A DNA stretch of 64,000 bases from Cheiracanthium punctorium (GCA_038373885.1 JAWZYV010012397.1:724826-788825), one strand, 5' to 3'; counted from the stretch's first letter, positions 1 through 11,345 are shown. Notes: generated by a model not told the origin, from the sequence alone. Numbers and translations are program-made.

Positions 1-769
1 CGCAATGTAATGAATGGCGTAAGATCGCGTTGATGCTATTAAATTCTAAACATTAGGCTGCATTAAAATTCGTAAAAAATCATCTAATTTACATAATTTT
101 TTCGTTTATATTTTAAAAGAGAGAGAAAAGAATGTTTCACGATTTGTCAAAATATCTAAAAGTTATGACGGATAGAATTCAAGATGCGACAGTTTTAAAA
201 TTATTTTACGAAAAAAAATCGCGAAGCAGATGTTTAGTAAAAAAATTCCTAAAAATCGGTAAATCATGTTACGTATTCAGAACAAACTGTTTTTAAAAGA
301 AAATTTCTTCCTCTATCCGATGATACAAATGCCGTTTTGCTGCGAGCGTAATTTCCGCCGTTATTACGAATTAGGTGAGAAAAAGTGCCAAAAATCGCAT
401 AAAACATAAAATAAAAAAAAATCTAGGTCGAATTTTGAAAAAATCGCTTCGAGGTGCACAACTACATATTTACATCTTCCCGAGTACCAAATTTGGTGTT
501 TCTAGGTGTAGCCGTTTGTCCGTAACGCTGCCGACAGACACACACACACACAGACACACAGACACCTTCTTTTATAATAAGTAGAGATAACTGATGAAGT
601 ACCCGTTCTTCGCACGGGAATGAATGGACTTTCGATATTACAATTTGTTGTGATTACTATTTATTGTAATAAAGAGATATATCAAAATGGATATCGCGTT
701 ATATTGTATTCATTAATCATCAATGCCGAATTTCAAGGCAATGGTTTGTACGGTGCAGAAGGCGATGCG
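1..769. other. AT-rich non-coding DNA with a CA microsatellite tail
   Basis: I see no gene. The segment around 430-590 looks like the 3' end of an old interspersed element: it has a 'gtaccaaatttggtgt' phrase followed by a CA/CAGA-rich microsatellite (538-566) and 'ataataagtagagat'. The same 'aagtagagat' ending recurs near 3721, which suggests two copies of one family end. The class cannot be assigned from this. Confidence 0.4.
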
Positions 770-1620
770 GAGTAGCGCAATCAAGTGGCGAGTTTTAGTA
801 AAACGGATACGGCGGAAATATTCTTCGCATTCAGATATCAATGTATAAGAATTTTCATGATGATCGGCTGGACAGTCCTGAAGCTCATGTGTGGACGCAA
901 CATCGAGTAGCAAGTTATAGGAAAATGGATAGCACCAAACTCTTCCCCGTGTTCAAATATCTATGTATACCTATTTTCATAGCGATCAGTTACCATCTAG
1001 GGGTCAGTTAACCATCTAGTGATTAATTAAAGTAATGATTTGCTACAGCGCCGTCAAGTGGCGAGTTGTAGCAAAATGGATAACGCCAAAATATTCTCAT
1101 TGTTCAAATAGCTATGTATACTGATTTTCATAGCGACCGTTTAAATGGTCAAGAATTTGGCCTGCTGCAGGGTCATCTAGTGGCGAGTTAAAACAATAAT
1201 GCATTGCAGTGCCATCTAATGGTGAGTAACACCAAAAGGAACGCAGTTAGAATATATTCTTCGTGCTCAAATGTGTAAGTATAAAAAATTTTATGCCGAT
1301 TGGTCGAACGGTATAGAGGTTGATGCGTTGCAGTGCCATTTAGCGGCAAGTTACAGCAAAATGGATAGTGAAAAATATTCCCCGTTTTCTAATATCCGCG
1401 TGTGCCAAATTTCATCGAAATCAGTTGGACGATATTCGCATAGCAAACGGCTAAACAGAATAGAATTCGACGTTCTGATGCGCCATCTAGTGGCAAGTTA
1501 GAGGAAAACGGATAGCATAAAAACCTTCTCCATGATAAAAGACTTAGGTCAACCAAATTTCATGGTGATCGGTCAAACGGTGCTGGAGTTTTTCAACCTC
1601 ATACACACATACCAACATTC
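770..1620 (+). repeat. Degenerate tandem array, about 7 units of ~120-150 bp
   Basis: Units start near 772, 893, 1043, 1163, 1205, 1335 and 1475. Each opens with a version of 'gcgccatctagtggcgagtt' and continues with 'agcaaaatggatagcgcc', then 'caaatatctatgtata' and 'ttttcatagcgatcgg'. Unit 4 is truncated to about 40 bp. Divergence is high, so the array is old. The last unit runs into a phrase like 'ccaaatttcatggtgatcgg' and a 'cacacatac' tail, so the array may be the tandemised 3' end of a retroelement. The short open frame at 1271-1501 is a by-product of the repeat and not a gene. Confidence 0.7.
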
Positions 1621-2099
1621 ATTTTTATCTATAACCAGTGTTATTATATATATACCAGTCTCAAATAAAATCTAGTTTCTAATCTAAGTATCGCCAAAGG
1701 GCCAACATACGCAATTTTGCAAATTTTTTTCAGGGAATCATTCGAAGCATTGACTTAGCAGCAATGAAAATGGGAAATGGTTTGACCGCCAATAAGTAAA
1801 GCAGGCATTTATTTCAAAAGTGGAATTCCTTAATAGCCGCATTTTTTAAATTATCAACGTATAACGTGTTTTATTCGTTGTTACTCCGATGTACTAAATG
1901 CGAAGATTTCAATTTTCTGAAATTTGGCGGAATTCCCCTAACTTAAATCAATATACTCAATTGGCGAGAATTCTGAAGATAGATTGCACGAAATCCCTTA
2001 ATAACTGCATTATTTCTGCACGGATTATCAGAATTTAACGCTGTATTCTAATAAAATCTATGCACTTGTTTTCAAAAATCTATTTCCTTAAGCTCTCAG

Positions 2100-2480
2100 T
2101 AAATTGCGCCAAGCCGAAAACTGTGCAAACCGCTAGAACTCACTTTCTCAAAATCGGCATATTAGCAATTTTATTTTTCGCCAAACTAAAAAATTTTACA
2201 TATTAGCCTCGGAAATCTTCATTTCTTATTTTTTTGCGTATAAAACTTTACATTCCTGCTCTGATTTCCCATGCACACGATATTGTAATTTTAAAAAAAA
2301 TAACCTTACAAATATAAACTTTTAAAAAAAATCATTGTTATTCTTTTATTTTTACTTTTATTAATTCTTATTATTCTTTTATTTTTACTCTGCCAAAGAA
2401 TTTAAAACATTTTATTCGGCAAAATCGCCACACATGGCAATAATGATGCTTATTTCATACTTTTTTCACTACAGGGTTTA
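2100..2480 (+). repeat. Old interspersed repeat S, copy 1
   Basis: This matches 25090-25460 in the same orientation. Shared anchors in order are 'aaattgcgccaagc', 'ctcaaaatcg', 'gagtataaaac'-like, 'catgcacac', and 'gttattctttgatttt'-like, followed by a 'cagggtttacag'/'ggggttacaaattt' phrase. Similarity is low but collinear over ~380 bp. No coding capacity is seen. Confidence 0.5.
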
Positions 2481-2860
2481 CAGTTACGGAAAGCTTTCTG
2501 CGTGGAGAACATAAAAAATCTCTTAAATGGGGAACGGGTGGACTTTCAAAGTTTTAAAGTGGACTATAATTTATTCTATATTATTTTACATATCTGTGCG
2601 AAATTTCAGGCTGATAGGTCCATTTTTGTGACGTCACTATGCCTCTTAAGACTACTAAAAATCGAGCTTATTGATTCTAGCATTGGTTCCTCCGTGTTAT
2701 CAGAATTATCGTCTGCAGGAGGCCTTGAGTTTAGAATTAATAAGTGGCATTTTAGTCCGTTGCTTAGGTTTATGAATTTAATTACTTTAACTCACTCAGC
2801 TGAAAATGTTCTTCATTTTGAATGTTGCAAAATCACTTTTGAAGCATGATGCATTAAAAA
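2480..2860 (+). repeat. Repeat module shared with 57.95-58.13 kb; unrecognised ORF
   Basis: The stretch around 2510-2600 ('ggggaacgggtggactttca' followed by 'ttttaaag') matches 57990-58060 ('ggaacgggtagattttcaga'). A 115-codon open frame lies at 2502-2849, but its protein resembles no family I know and part of it is the repeated module. I therefore treat it as repeat-derived and not as a gene. Confidence 0.4.
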
Positions 2861-3289
2861 TTTCCCATTTACTCATTTAATTTTGTATATAACCATGCTA
2901 CAACCGTAACATTACGTAACATATGCATGCTGCAAAATAAAATTACTTTCCGATTGCATTTCGCTATTTTTGGTATATTTCTTTTTATTTATTAATTTTT
3001 TTTTTAGATTTTAGGACAAAGTTTTACATACCTAATACGAATGTAGTAAAATCTAAATCAATACGGTAAAATCTTCTTCCAGACGCAATCATACCTTAGT
3101 TAAGCACTCCCAAGGGTAAAATAAATCATTTGAAATCTAAAATGTTTTTTTTTTTATTAACGAAAACGCTGGAATGTTCTTTCAGTGGCAATCAAATCTA
3201 GTTCAATCATAGCTCAAGGGATAAAATGGCGGCTTTCACAAGGGTTGCCATATATTCACAGAACGTTGCCAAGGATATGACTGGTTTAA
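2861..3289. other. AT-rich DNA, nothing recognised
   Basis: There is no open frame of interest, no tRNA-like box and no terminal repeat that I can pair. A short phrase about 'attgccatatattcacagaa' precedes the diverged R copy that follows. Confidence 0.3.
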
Positions 3290-3725
3290 AAAAAAAAAAG
3301 CGTCATCTTTAATATTGAACTCCTGGTATCCAAACGATCTTGCTATTTGAAAATAGTTAACTTTATGTTAACACACGTATTTATTTCTCGTGAATCTTAA
3401 CTTGGCGTAATTCCAACTTCATGTTTTTTTCGAATCCAACATACTTTTAAGAGCTTTCCTGCTTTGTTGCGAAAGCATAAATCGTTTTTTGCTGGAGCAA
3501 GGTCGCCAAATATGGTAAGCTAGATGCTCATTTCTTCTGTTTTTAATTAATATCTTCTAAATAATTCGAATTTCAAATTTTTTTTTACGGCACTGGCTTT
3601 TTTTTTTACCTATTTAGCCTCTGTGCCAAATTTGACCCGGATCCGACAAGCTCTCTGGCTACCTATAGCGAACACACACACATACATCTCATTAGCATAC
3701 TACGCTATTATTAAAGAGGATAAGT
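3290..3725 (+). repeat. Diverged copy of family R (3' half)
   Basis: This is collinear with 57300-57715: 'aactcctg..gt..ccaa', 'ctatttgaaaat', 'taacacac', 'ggcgtaattc', 'tttgttgcgaaag', 'ttaattaatatcttcta' and 'aataattcgaatttcaaa' all appear in the same order. It is clearly older than the copies at 10.4, 15.9 and 56.4 kb. It ends in a CA-rich tail and 'aagtagagatga'. Confidence 0.6.
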
Positions 3726-3912
3726 AGAGATGAATTTACTTATTTATTGAATCAGACGAGTTAGAAATTTGCTAGCTAAAATCACCAGCTGTCGAAATTC
3801 AGTTTTAAGAAAAATTATTTTTGATAAAATTTAAATTTTTTAATATTACTTTGGTAGCTGGTAAATGATGTTAGCTCCTCCCACTTTGAAACATCCCCAC
3901 CTGAATGATCAA

Positions 3913-3950
<38 letters not shown>
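3913..3950 (+). repeat. (AAT)n microsatellite
   Basis: About twelve and a half uninterrupted AAT/ATA units in AT-rich DNA. Confidence 0.95.
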
Positions 3951-3951
<1 letters not shown>

Positions 3952-4680
3952 CCTTAATTCTTAATAATATTGGATACAGTATTCGAATTTATCGCTTCGA
4001 GTTATCTCTTTCTCTTTTTGCCAAACGCGTTTGTAACTATAAATCCATCATTTTCAAAGTCAAGGGAAAGCGTGTAGCTCAGTCTGCTTTTAATTTCAGA
4101 TTAACAAGTAGACCGTAAGGAAATTCTCGTACGGATATGAAATAATTTTCTTGTGTAGCTGTTGTTTTGTGGTGTTTTTCTTCATTTAAGTGAATGTCCT
4201 AAGCTATTACGGTCTGTAATAAATTGTAATAAATATTTTTCTTTGAAACCTCACAGATTCAACGTTCAAGACACGAACTCCGGTGGTCAGTAATTTACTT
4301 AAAGACGGATAAGAATACCATCAATGTGGGGTCTGGTCTCGAATGTTATTTTTAAGTACCAGTTATTAACCTGTTTGAAAGAAGTATTAAGGTTATAATA
4401 AAATTTTCGATCTTCGATCAGAAAATTCAAAACGGTCTTTTAATGAAAGAACTAGAAAAAATTGAAATTTTTTAACATTTTATTCATTTTGCTCGCGAAA
4501 TTTTTGGAGGTCGGTCGTTTATGAAATTCTGTTCTTTAACAATTCTTCGAAAATCATAGGAATGCACATGAAGAAGACATACCCTTTCGGTAACCTGCGC
4601 TCCCAGAAGTTGGTCCCATCGCCATATAATCACCCTGTACACGAACACACACACACACGTAAATAAATAAATATATAAAT
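3951..4680. other. AT-rich non-coding DNA
   Basis: No gene is supported. The minus-strand open frame near 4554-4763 runs through the TA and CA microsatellites and is not a gene. Confidence 0.35.
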
Positions 4681-4681
4681 G

Positions 4682-4699
4682 TATATATATATATATATA
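4682..4699 (+). repeat. (TA)n microsatellite
   Basis: A TA run directly abutting 'cagggtgattcc', which is the probable left end of repeat T. Confidence 0.9.
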
Positions 4700-4940
4700 C
4701 AGGGTGATTCCTAGTTATGCCGAAAAACTCCAGAGGGGTAATAGCTGAGCTCATGTGGGGCATAAATTAACATAATAATCGTGACCACAATCTCCAACTG
4801 TTTTAAAGTTATAACGGATAGAATTAAACTATCTGTATCCTTCAATATCGCCCATCTGTGAAGTTAATAAACAACTTAAAAAGAATTATATATTAAAAAA
4901 AACGGTGAAAAAATGCAAAATTACACATTTATTAAAATTC
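4700..4940 (+). repeat. Interspersed repeat T, copy 1 ('cagggtgattc' end)
   Basis: This matches 29985-30225 closely through 'aatcgtgacc', 'agttataacggatagaatta', 'aactatctgtatccttcaat' and 'aaaatgcaaaat', up to 'attaaaattcgcc', where the copies part. This copy begins with 'cagggtgattcc'. The other copy ends in 'ggaatcatcctgta', which is the imperfect reverse complement, so the intact element probably has ~14-bp terminal inverted repeats. It is non-coding and its class is unresolved. Confidence 0.65.
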
Positions 4941-5008
4941 GCCGGGAATCAAACCCAGACCCGCGGTGTGATAGAACGGTTCACTAGCCACTACACAATC
5001 CGGGCGGC
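4941..5008 (-). pseudogene. tRNA-like sequence (Glu/Asp/Gly-like), minus strand
   Basis: Read on the minus strand it has an A-box-like 'gtgtagtggctagtg' and a B-box-like 'gggtttgattccc' at tRNA spacing, with a T-arm that pairs (GGG/CCC). The two halves of the acceptor stem do not pair, so this is a pseudogene or the head of a SINE. It is fused directly to repeat T at 'aaaattcgcc', exactly where the two T copies diverge. Confidence 0.55.
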
Positions 5009-5998
5009 TTTGCTAAGTTATTTAACCGGCGATTCTGCAAACACTGTCTTAGCTACAAAAGGCAAAATTTCCAAAAACTTGTCCATTCCAATAGCTTTAA
5101 AATAAACTAGCAATGAAACATATTGGTTCTAACTTCAGCTAAAATTAAGCCGAATGTTTGCCATAATCATTGAAATTCACGTTCTTTGAAAATCAATCTT
5201 TGCATTAGTTCAGCTGCCTCAGCTTAAAATTCACTTCTGACTTTATTCGTGAGCATTAAGTTACTGCTTATTTATTACACAGATAACAAATATATTTTTT
5301 TCACAGCATTATAAATTTATATGCATGCATTAAGTGCATATAAATATGGTCAAGGTCGAACAATTAAACTCAGAAGGTGGAGAAATGGGCGGAGCCTGAT
5401 TTTCAAAAAACGTGAAATCCAGTGATTATGGCTAATATTTGGCTAAATTCCCACTGAACTAGACTCAGTGCCGTAAAAATAGGAAGGCATGGCGGGGCGA
5501 ATGCCCGGGGCCCCACACGTAGGGGCCTCAAAATCCATACAGCTATTTTCCCAACCTTTTTTTTTTTTGTTGTTTTTTATAACTTTTCAGATTTGCGCAT
5601 CTAATATTCTAAACTGATCACCTAGCACTGTTTAAGCAGAAAACAAATATGCTGCTTACTGCTTACAAAACAGCTAACAGCTCATCAACAGATCCGCTGT
5701 ATTACGATATGACAGTTGATTTGTAACAGTTTAATTTATATGCCAGTATTTTTAGAGTCAAAGTTCTTTAACTAATGACCTTGTGTCCCCTTTATTTGTA
5801 TTCTAGAAAAGCATGATCTGGGCCTCAAAAAGCCACTCTGAAGCAAACATCCCTTTTGGGGGGGCCCCTCTTATTTCTTAGAATTAGTCATATAACTTAT
5901 GTAATTTCAAGCAAAAGTCCTGTTTTTTCTTTTTTTCTTTTTGTAATTATTACTTACAAACATTTTATGCACTTCCAAAGAATGTGCAGATGCATAAT
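5009..5998. other. Non-coding DNA with remnants of hAT-type ends
   Basis: Near 5466 'cagtgccgtaaaaatagg' followed by 'ggccccacacgtaggggcc' looks like one end of a hAT-type MITE. Near 5866 'gggggggcccctc' may be the other end, but I could not find a paired terminus or target duplication. No gene is seen. Confidence 0.35.
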
Positions 5999-6139
5999 CA
6001 GTGGTGTACACTGACTTCCTGTAAGAGAAGGGAGTATGGAAGTAATGTTATGTTAAAAGTGTTCAGACTTTATGTTAAAAATGCATGGACAAAGGTCGGG
6101 GGAAGTTGAATCCCCACACACTATTTGTGTACGCCACTG
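5999..6139. mobile_element. hAT-type MITE, 141 bp
   Basis: It starts 'cagtggtgtacac' and ends 'gtgtacgccactg', an imperfect 13-bp terminal inverted repeat. It is flanked by an 8-bp near-duplication, 'tgcataat' at 5991-5998 and 'cgcatagt' at 6140-6147 (6 of 8 identical). It is too short to code. The 8-bp duplication with CA(G)TG ends is what the hAT superfamily makes. Confidence 0.75.
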
Positions 6140-6799
6140 CGCATAGTACAAATATGAAGTTCAATTTTTCTTCCACCCTTTTCTAGAAAAGGGTACTCGG
6201 CTAAGTCTAGAGTAAATCAATGCTCTCGACTAAGCACTAGGCACTAGAGTAAGTCAATGCTCGAAATTTTTTTTCCCTTTAATGAGGATCTAAATTAGGA
6301 ATGGCATGGCATAACTCAAAACTCCAAATGCCAAATGGCATGAGCTGCTTTTTCTCGCATATCTTAAAACTCAAAATTAAACTACTTAAATTGACACTAT
6401 GTCCTTTAATTTTTCCTCTCTAAAAACCAATCGTCTGAGCCCCTCTTGAAAAATATTTTAATATTTTTTGGCCGTCCTTTTCTTCTACTTGTGTAATAAT
6501 CAGCGATTTGTACATTCTTTTACGTTCATTATACAAATGATTCAATAATCATTTGTATAAACACTCAAACTAAAGATGAAGATGAATTCTACATTTCAGC
6601 TGGAATGTAAAATCCATTAATTACTTCAATATATGAAATAAAAAATACCTGTTTTTTTTAACAAATCAAGTGCTTCATTAATGGCTGAAAACGCTTTTAT
6701 TAGAAATAATACTGCTTACATCACGAACACATAAAAGCTATATTGGTGGTTTATTAATGCTCTTTGTGTTGTCTTGTGTTGTGTTAAGGTAAAGCTACG

Positions 6800-6945
6800 C
6801 AAGAGTTATCCGCTTAGAAGGAGTGCAATGGAGAAAACCGTCCGAAACTTCGAACGGCAGGACAAAACCCTGGACCTTCACATTTCAGCCATTTACTATG
6901 TTGTATGTTGAGTGTTTTATCCACTCGTTCGTGGTGGGGCCTAAC
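6800..6945 (-). repeat. tRNA-derived SINE copy 1
   Basis: On the minus strand it has a head with 'acgagtggataaaaca' (A-box-like) and 'ccagggttttgtcctg' (B-box-like), followed by the body phrase 'tcggacggttttctcc'. The same head-body order occurs at 9.04, 24.0 and 39.2 kb, and the body occurs at 58.5 kb. It is a non-autonomous retroelement that would depend on a LINE for mobility. Confidence 0.65.
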
Positions 6946-8212
6946 TTATTAATTTTTTATCAAGTAATATAATTTTGTAATTATTTAAGATGGGGAAAAC
7001 ACAAAGTTCCATGAGAAAAGGGACGAAGCGTGAGGAAAAATAACTTTGTAAAGTTTTGGAACTAATCTACTTCTAAGTCAGTGACTTATTTATGACAAGT
7101 ATACACTTTAGCCCGTTCTTTGTATAAAATGTCAAAAAACAAAGGTTCTTAGTTCTCAAATGGAAAAAAAAAAAGAAGACTAGGGATTGGAAAGTACTTC
7201 ATGTCATTTAAAAAATAATTCATTCAGCATTGTGGTGGATTGCAAAATGAGCATTTTTACTGCGTTATGAATTCTTTTGTAGTTTTGTATTGTTTTCGTT
7301 CTAAAATATTTCAAAGCCTGAGATAAGTCCCTTTCCACAAATGCAAGAGCACTCTCTGAATCCCCTACTGAATCTTGAAAGAAACCTCTTCATCGAAGCA
7401 ATTTGCATCCTTTACAATTTTTCTACTCAAGTTTTCTTTTGGTGGTTCCGGTACATCTGTAACCTTGTACTGGATTTTCCTCGAAAAAAATGTCTACCCC
7501 CATCTTTCCCGATCGCCCTCTTTCTGTATCCACGGGGGGCGAGGGATCGGTTGAAAATTGCATCGTTGTATCCAGTCTTACGAAAAATCTCCACGAGAGA
7601 CGATCAATTAGCGCTTCTCCTCCCTCCCATGGATTTTCTCAGAAAACAGCCCAGCTATAATCAGCCAGATGTGCTTGCCTGGACGCTCTATTGTGCAAAG
7701 AAATACCTGTACTTCAAAAATCCAACAGAATATCGAACTCTAGAAAGATAAGTGTATTTTCTGAGACAGTATGTTTTTTCCCCCTTTTATAGAAAAATAG
7801 TAATTTAATTTTTTATGAATCAGTTGCATATTAAGTTACAGAATTATTTTCAAATTTCTAATACTGATAATTTAGTATGTGCTCTTTGAATTTCTTTATT
7901 TTTTAAAGCTGTTCTACCTGAATAGTAATCGCCGTCACAGGACTTTTGAACAGCTTTAAAAGGTAACCAGTGATGTTAAAGGCCCGAAAATAATAAAAGT
8001 AGTAATAATAATAATGCTTCTTCACCCGATGCACTATGGACTGGCACAAACAGTAAAGCGATATGTCACATGCAATGCAACTGGCAGAAAAAAAAATTCA
8101 TAAGCAAACAAATCGTCTTCAAAAATGGGCTGATAATTTAACCGCTCTTCGAAATATTGCGAAATTCTGTACGTTTAGCATTTTTCCTGAGTATTCTCTT
8201 CTGTAATTCTTA
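6946..8212. other. Non-coding DNA with an unrecognised 136-codon ORF (7341-7751, +)
   Basis: The plus-strand frame 7341-7751 encodes 136 residues rich in L, F and P (…IALFLYPRGARDRLKIASLY…), with a GC content above its surroundings. I do not recognise a family. No start context, splice sites or second exon support it, so I do not call it a gene. The rest of the stretch is AT-rich. Confidence 0.25.
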
Positions 8213-8214
8213 TA

Positions 8215-8817
8215 CAATAATGGCCAAAAGTATTGCTAGTTACAGAAATCTAACTCTTTTTAAGATTAAGCCCCCTCTCCCTCGTCAAAAAGAAAAATCA
8301 ATATAATTGATATTTTTTAATGTCAACATATCAGATTAATTACTTCAAAGGCAAGATAGCATTAAGTTAAAGAACAAAAATAATTATTTAATTTATTAAA
8401 AAGTAGCATAAAAAATACATACATTATTACAGAAATCATAATCCATTTTGGATCGTCGGAATAAAGAATTAATTTCAAGTTATTCTGCAAAAAGAGGATA
8501 ATAATCAAGTGGATAATAATTGAACTAAAGATTTATTATGTTGCTGAGCAGCCTTGACTTTGATCACAACAGCCACTCTTTTAGATATGGAATCCACAAT
8601 GTTTTACAACACTTCTTTCGGTGTTTCACGGTGCCATCTTAAATTATTGGTTCCTGAAGCTCTAATTTGTTTTTCGGTGATTTTCAGATGTATTGTTTCC
8701 AAGTATACTAATAATAAAAAATATTTAAATATGGCAAATTTCATGTCCATTCTTTCTGGGCTTATTCTTGAAAAGATGATTAGATTTCTCAAACTTCAAT
8801 ACTTTTGGCCAGTAGTG
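8215..8817 (-). mobile_element. Tc1-like element, internal deletion derivative, 603 bp
   Basis: Terminal inverted repeats are 'caataatggccaaaagtatt' on the left and, as reverse complement of the right end, 'cactactggccaaaagtatt' (18 of 20 identical). The element is flanked by TA on both sides (8213-8214 and 8818-8819), as Tc1/mariner insertions are. 'TGGCCAAAAGTATTG' is a typical Tc1 terminus. Only a decayed tail of the transposase remains, so it could not have mobilised itself. Confidence 0.88.
8548..8660 (-). pseudogene. Tc1 transposase C-terminal remnant
   Basis: The minus strand reads WHRETPKEVL, a stop, then NIVDSISKRVAVVIKVKAA. This corresponds to the usual Tc1 transposase end (…LxNLVDSMPKRxxAVIxAKGG…). 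Upstream, ITEKQIRASGTNNLRW is out of place relative to the DDE core, which is absent, so a large internal deletion has joined the halves. It is non-functional. Confidence 0.7.
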
Positions 8818-9034
8818 TAGGTTTATTGTAACAGCTCACAGTACAAGTTGTAAAGAGACATTCTAAATTTTTCCGAGTCGCTAGTGCAATTAATTTTTTT
8901 TAAAAACTGTTCAATAGTTGCATGACGTTTTAAGCTGTAAGATTAAAGTTAATTTCATATGATGAAAATTGAATGAATTATCTTGTAAAGATGCTTAATT
9001 TCCCCATGTGATACTTATCAACGTAATACATGGA

Positions 9035-9250
9035 GAAATTGCATCTGGAGAAAGTCGTCCAAAACTCCAGACGATTAGATTCGCAGCCACGGGAATCTAA
9101 CTGTACTCGCGTTACTTGAGAAAACAGCCCGAAACTAGATTGTTAGACTGACAGTCGCGCGGTAGACCAGAACCCTGGACTGACACACTAAAGCAATCTA
9201 TTATGTTCAGTGTCAATCACTCGGCCATGGTGGGTTCTATTCATTTCGGT
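9035..9250 (-). repeat. tRNA-derived SINE copy 2
   Basis: Minus-strand order: 'ccatggccgagtgattgaca' (A box), 'tccagggttctggtc' (B box), then 'gttttctcaag' and, after a partial duplication of the body, 'ctggagttttggacgacttt' 'ctccagat'. The body phrase is present twice, so this copy has an internal tandem duplication of ~75 bp. Confidence 0.65.
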
Positions 9251-9271
9251 GGGCGGGTAAAAACGCACAAT

Positions 9272-9609
9272 ATTGAAGGGGTTTATTTTTTTGAATAAGT
9301 GTGGGTGGGTTGGATGGTTGGGGGTTGGCGCTTGAAATAAAAAAATGTAAGAAAGGAGTGGGCATCCGAAAGAGTAATTTCTTTTCTTTGTATAAAAAGA
9401 ACAAAACTTTATCAAAAGCTAACGGGTAATGAGGCGTTTCGGACGGCCATGGGGCTATTGGAAAAGTTATCTGAATAGCAATTTTCAATAGAGATAAATA
9501 CAAAATACATTAATGTACCTCTGTTTACGCACTTTTGGACGCCCACTTGTTTCACACATTTTTCATTTCACGCCCCCCCCCCCTCAACTAAAAAAATAAA
9601 CCCATTCAA
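9272..9609. mobile_element. MITE-like element with 21-bp inverted ends
   Basis: The left end 'attgaaggggtttatttttt' and the reverse complement of the right end 'tttgaatgggtttatttttt' match except for three bases. G-rich tracts lie just inside the left end and C-rich tracts just inside the right. I found no clear target duplication. The minus-strand frames across it (9188-9503) have no recognisable product. Confidence 0.45.
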
Positions 9610-10373
9610 ATCATGCGCTTTTTCTCCGGTGCGCATATTTAATCAAAGTTGGTGAAAGGGAAAAAGCTTTGCAATACTAATAATGGTAAAAATATAATTA
9701 TTAAAACTATTCCAACAAAACTAATTAAAAATTAATTTTAATTACAGTTATATATCGCCGATATTTTACATTTTAAGAAAGTAGTTTTAAATAATTTTTA
9801 GCCAGTTTCTTTAAAAAGGGTTTTTTAGCATTTAGAAATGAAAATTTGTTTAAAAAGATTACACTTATACTAACATTTGATATAAAAAGTTTTTTTAAAT
9901 TGACTTATTAATACCATAATTTAATTCTGAAAATAAAGCATGTCAAAAATAAGAGAAGTAATATTTAAATTAAATACTTTCAAAAATAAAAATATTTATA
10001 TGTAAATATATGTACTTATAAATTATTCATTCTAAGAATTATTTAAAACCAAAGAGTTAACAAGATAAATTATCACGAATCAGAATAATTTCTTGCACTT
10101 ATAAAAAGAAAACCAGTAATAACGAGCCACAGCTGATTACAAATCAGACTGAATGTGATAACATATTACAGAGAACGTGCATGTTAAATCTTTGGAATCT
10201 TGGATTCTTTTTTTTAGGGTTGCCTGTTAGGTGAGAGATGGTATTAGAAATTTTCGAAACTGCTATAATTTGTTACTGAATGACTAGTTTTGGACTTTGT
10301 CCAAAGAATACAAACAAATTGAACTATTGGGAGGGGGAGAAGCGTCATTCAGATTATGAAAAATTCAGCATAA
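9610..10373. other. AT-rich DNA, nothing recognised
   Basis: A/T-rich throughout, with no pairable ends, tRNA boxes or plausible exon. Confidence 0.3.
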
Positions 10374-11345
10374 CTAGGGGCCAAGGCCCCCCAGACTCGC
10401 TACGCTCGCTTTTCGTATGAGGCATTCGGCCCCTAATAAGGCTTATTTGTAAAAAAGACATAATTTCAACGGACAAAACCCGACGATTGGATCAGATAGA
10501 ATGTTACTGAGATACACATTGCTTGGTTCTTGCATGTTCATTGGTACATAAAAATTTAAACTTCACACTACAGTAGACCCCCCTCCCCCTCATAACACGG
10601 AAGATATTTTGTTATGGGAATCCGTGTTGTACGGGTCCTGAGCTATACTCCACCTGGAGTGCGGACTCCGCTTATAATCGCTGGAAAAATTATTTGCACT
10701 CCTCAGAAACACAATGATATTTAATGTTGCCATTCAAAAGTTATATTAATTAGGATCTAAAGCGTAATAAAATCAGAACATATGTTTCAGCTGTATTTTT
10801 AATAATGTAAAACCTATTGGACACCTTGCAAATTTGCCACCCATGGCGATTTTACATTATTTATCGACTTGCGTACATGTAAAGTTAATAAAAGCTACGG
10901 AACAGATAGGATAGCTTGCCACCTATGGCGACTTTTCATTATTTGGCGATTTACACATGCTCACAACCTATAATTACTCTTCATTTAAGGTTACCGGAAA
11001 ACCGTTATTCATATTTTCATTTACATAATCGTTTGCAGATTGACGTACTTAGCACCACGAATTATATCATCTCGTCGCGCTAGCAAATACCCAAAGTGTA
11101 CTATAACTGCTATAATGGCATAGTTAACGCCGCCAAATATTTCTACTGGTAGCAAATAATCCAGCTGGACCGAATCGGCTTTAAAATAATCTGCATTTTA
11201 ATTATTTTTCATTTTCAAGATATTAGTTATTCTGTTTTGGAAAAACGAATAATCGCTAATTCTAAACTCCTGTTGTCTAAGCGAACTTACTATTTGAAAA
11301 TTGTCTACTTTGTGTAACACATTTTGAGTTACTTATTTCATATTA
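10374..11345 (+). repeat. Interspersed family R, copy 1 (3'-truncated)
   Basis: It begins 'aggggccaaggcccc' with a CpG-rich head ('gactcgctacgctcgctttt') ending in 'ggcccctaat', so the head can fold back on itself. The body contains two ~80-bp internal repeats, 'gccacccatggcgatttt' and 'gccacctatggcgacttttc' (10840 and 10919). The copy stops near 'ttatttcatat', about 370 bp short of the family 3' end ('tttttttagaatagagag'). It is collinear with 15.9 and 56.4 kb. No coding capacity was found, so the class is unknown. Confidence 0.85.

Noticed and set aside
770..1620. CRISPR-like regular repeats
   Set aside because: Units are degenerate throughout, with no invariant repeat or unique spacers, and the DNA is eukaryotic.
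7341..7751. 136-codon plus-strand frame
   Set aside because: It has no recognisable domain, splice context or homologue that I know. It is kept only as an unassigned ORF in the regional note.
8554..8820. Two overlapping ~60-90-codon frames on opposite strands
   Set aside because: They lie inside the Tc1 derivative. The only real coding trace is the minus-strand transposase tail.
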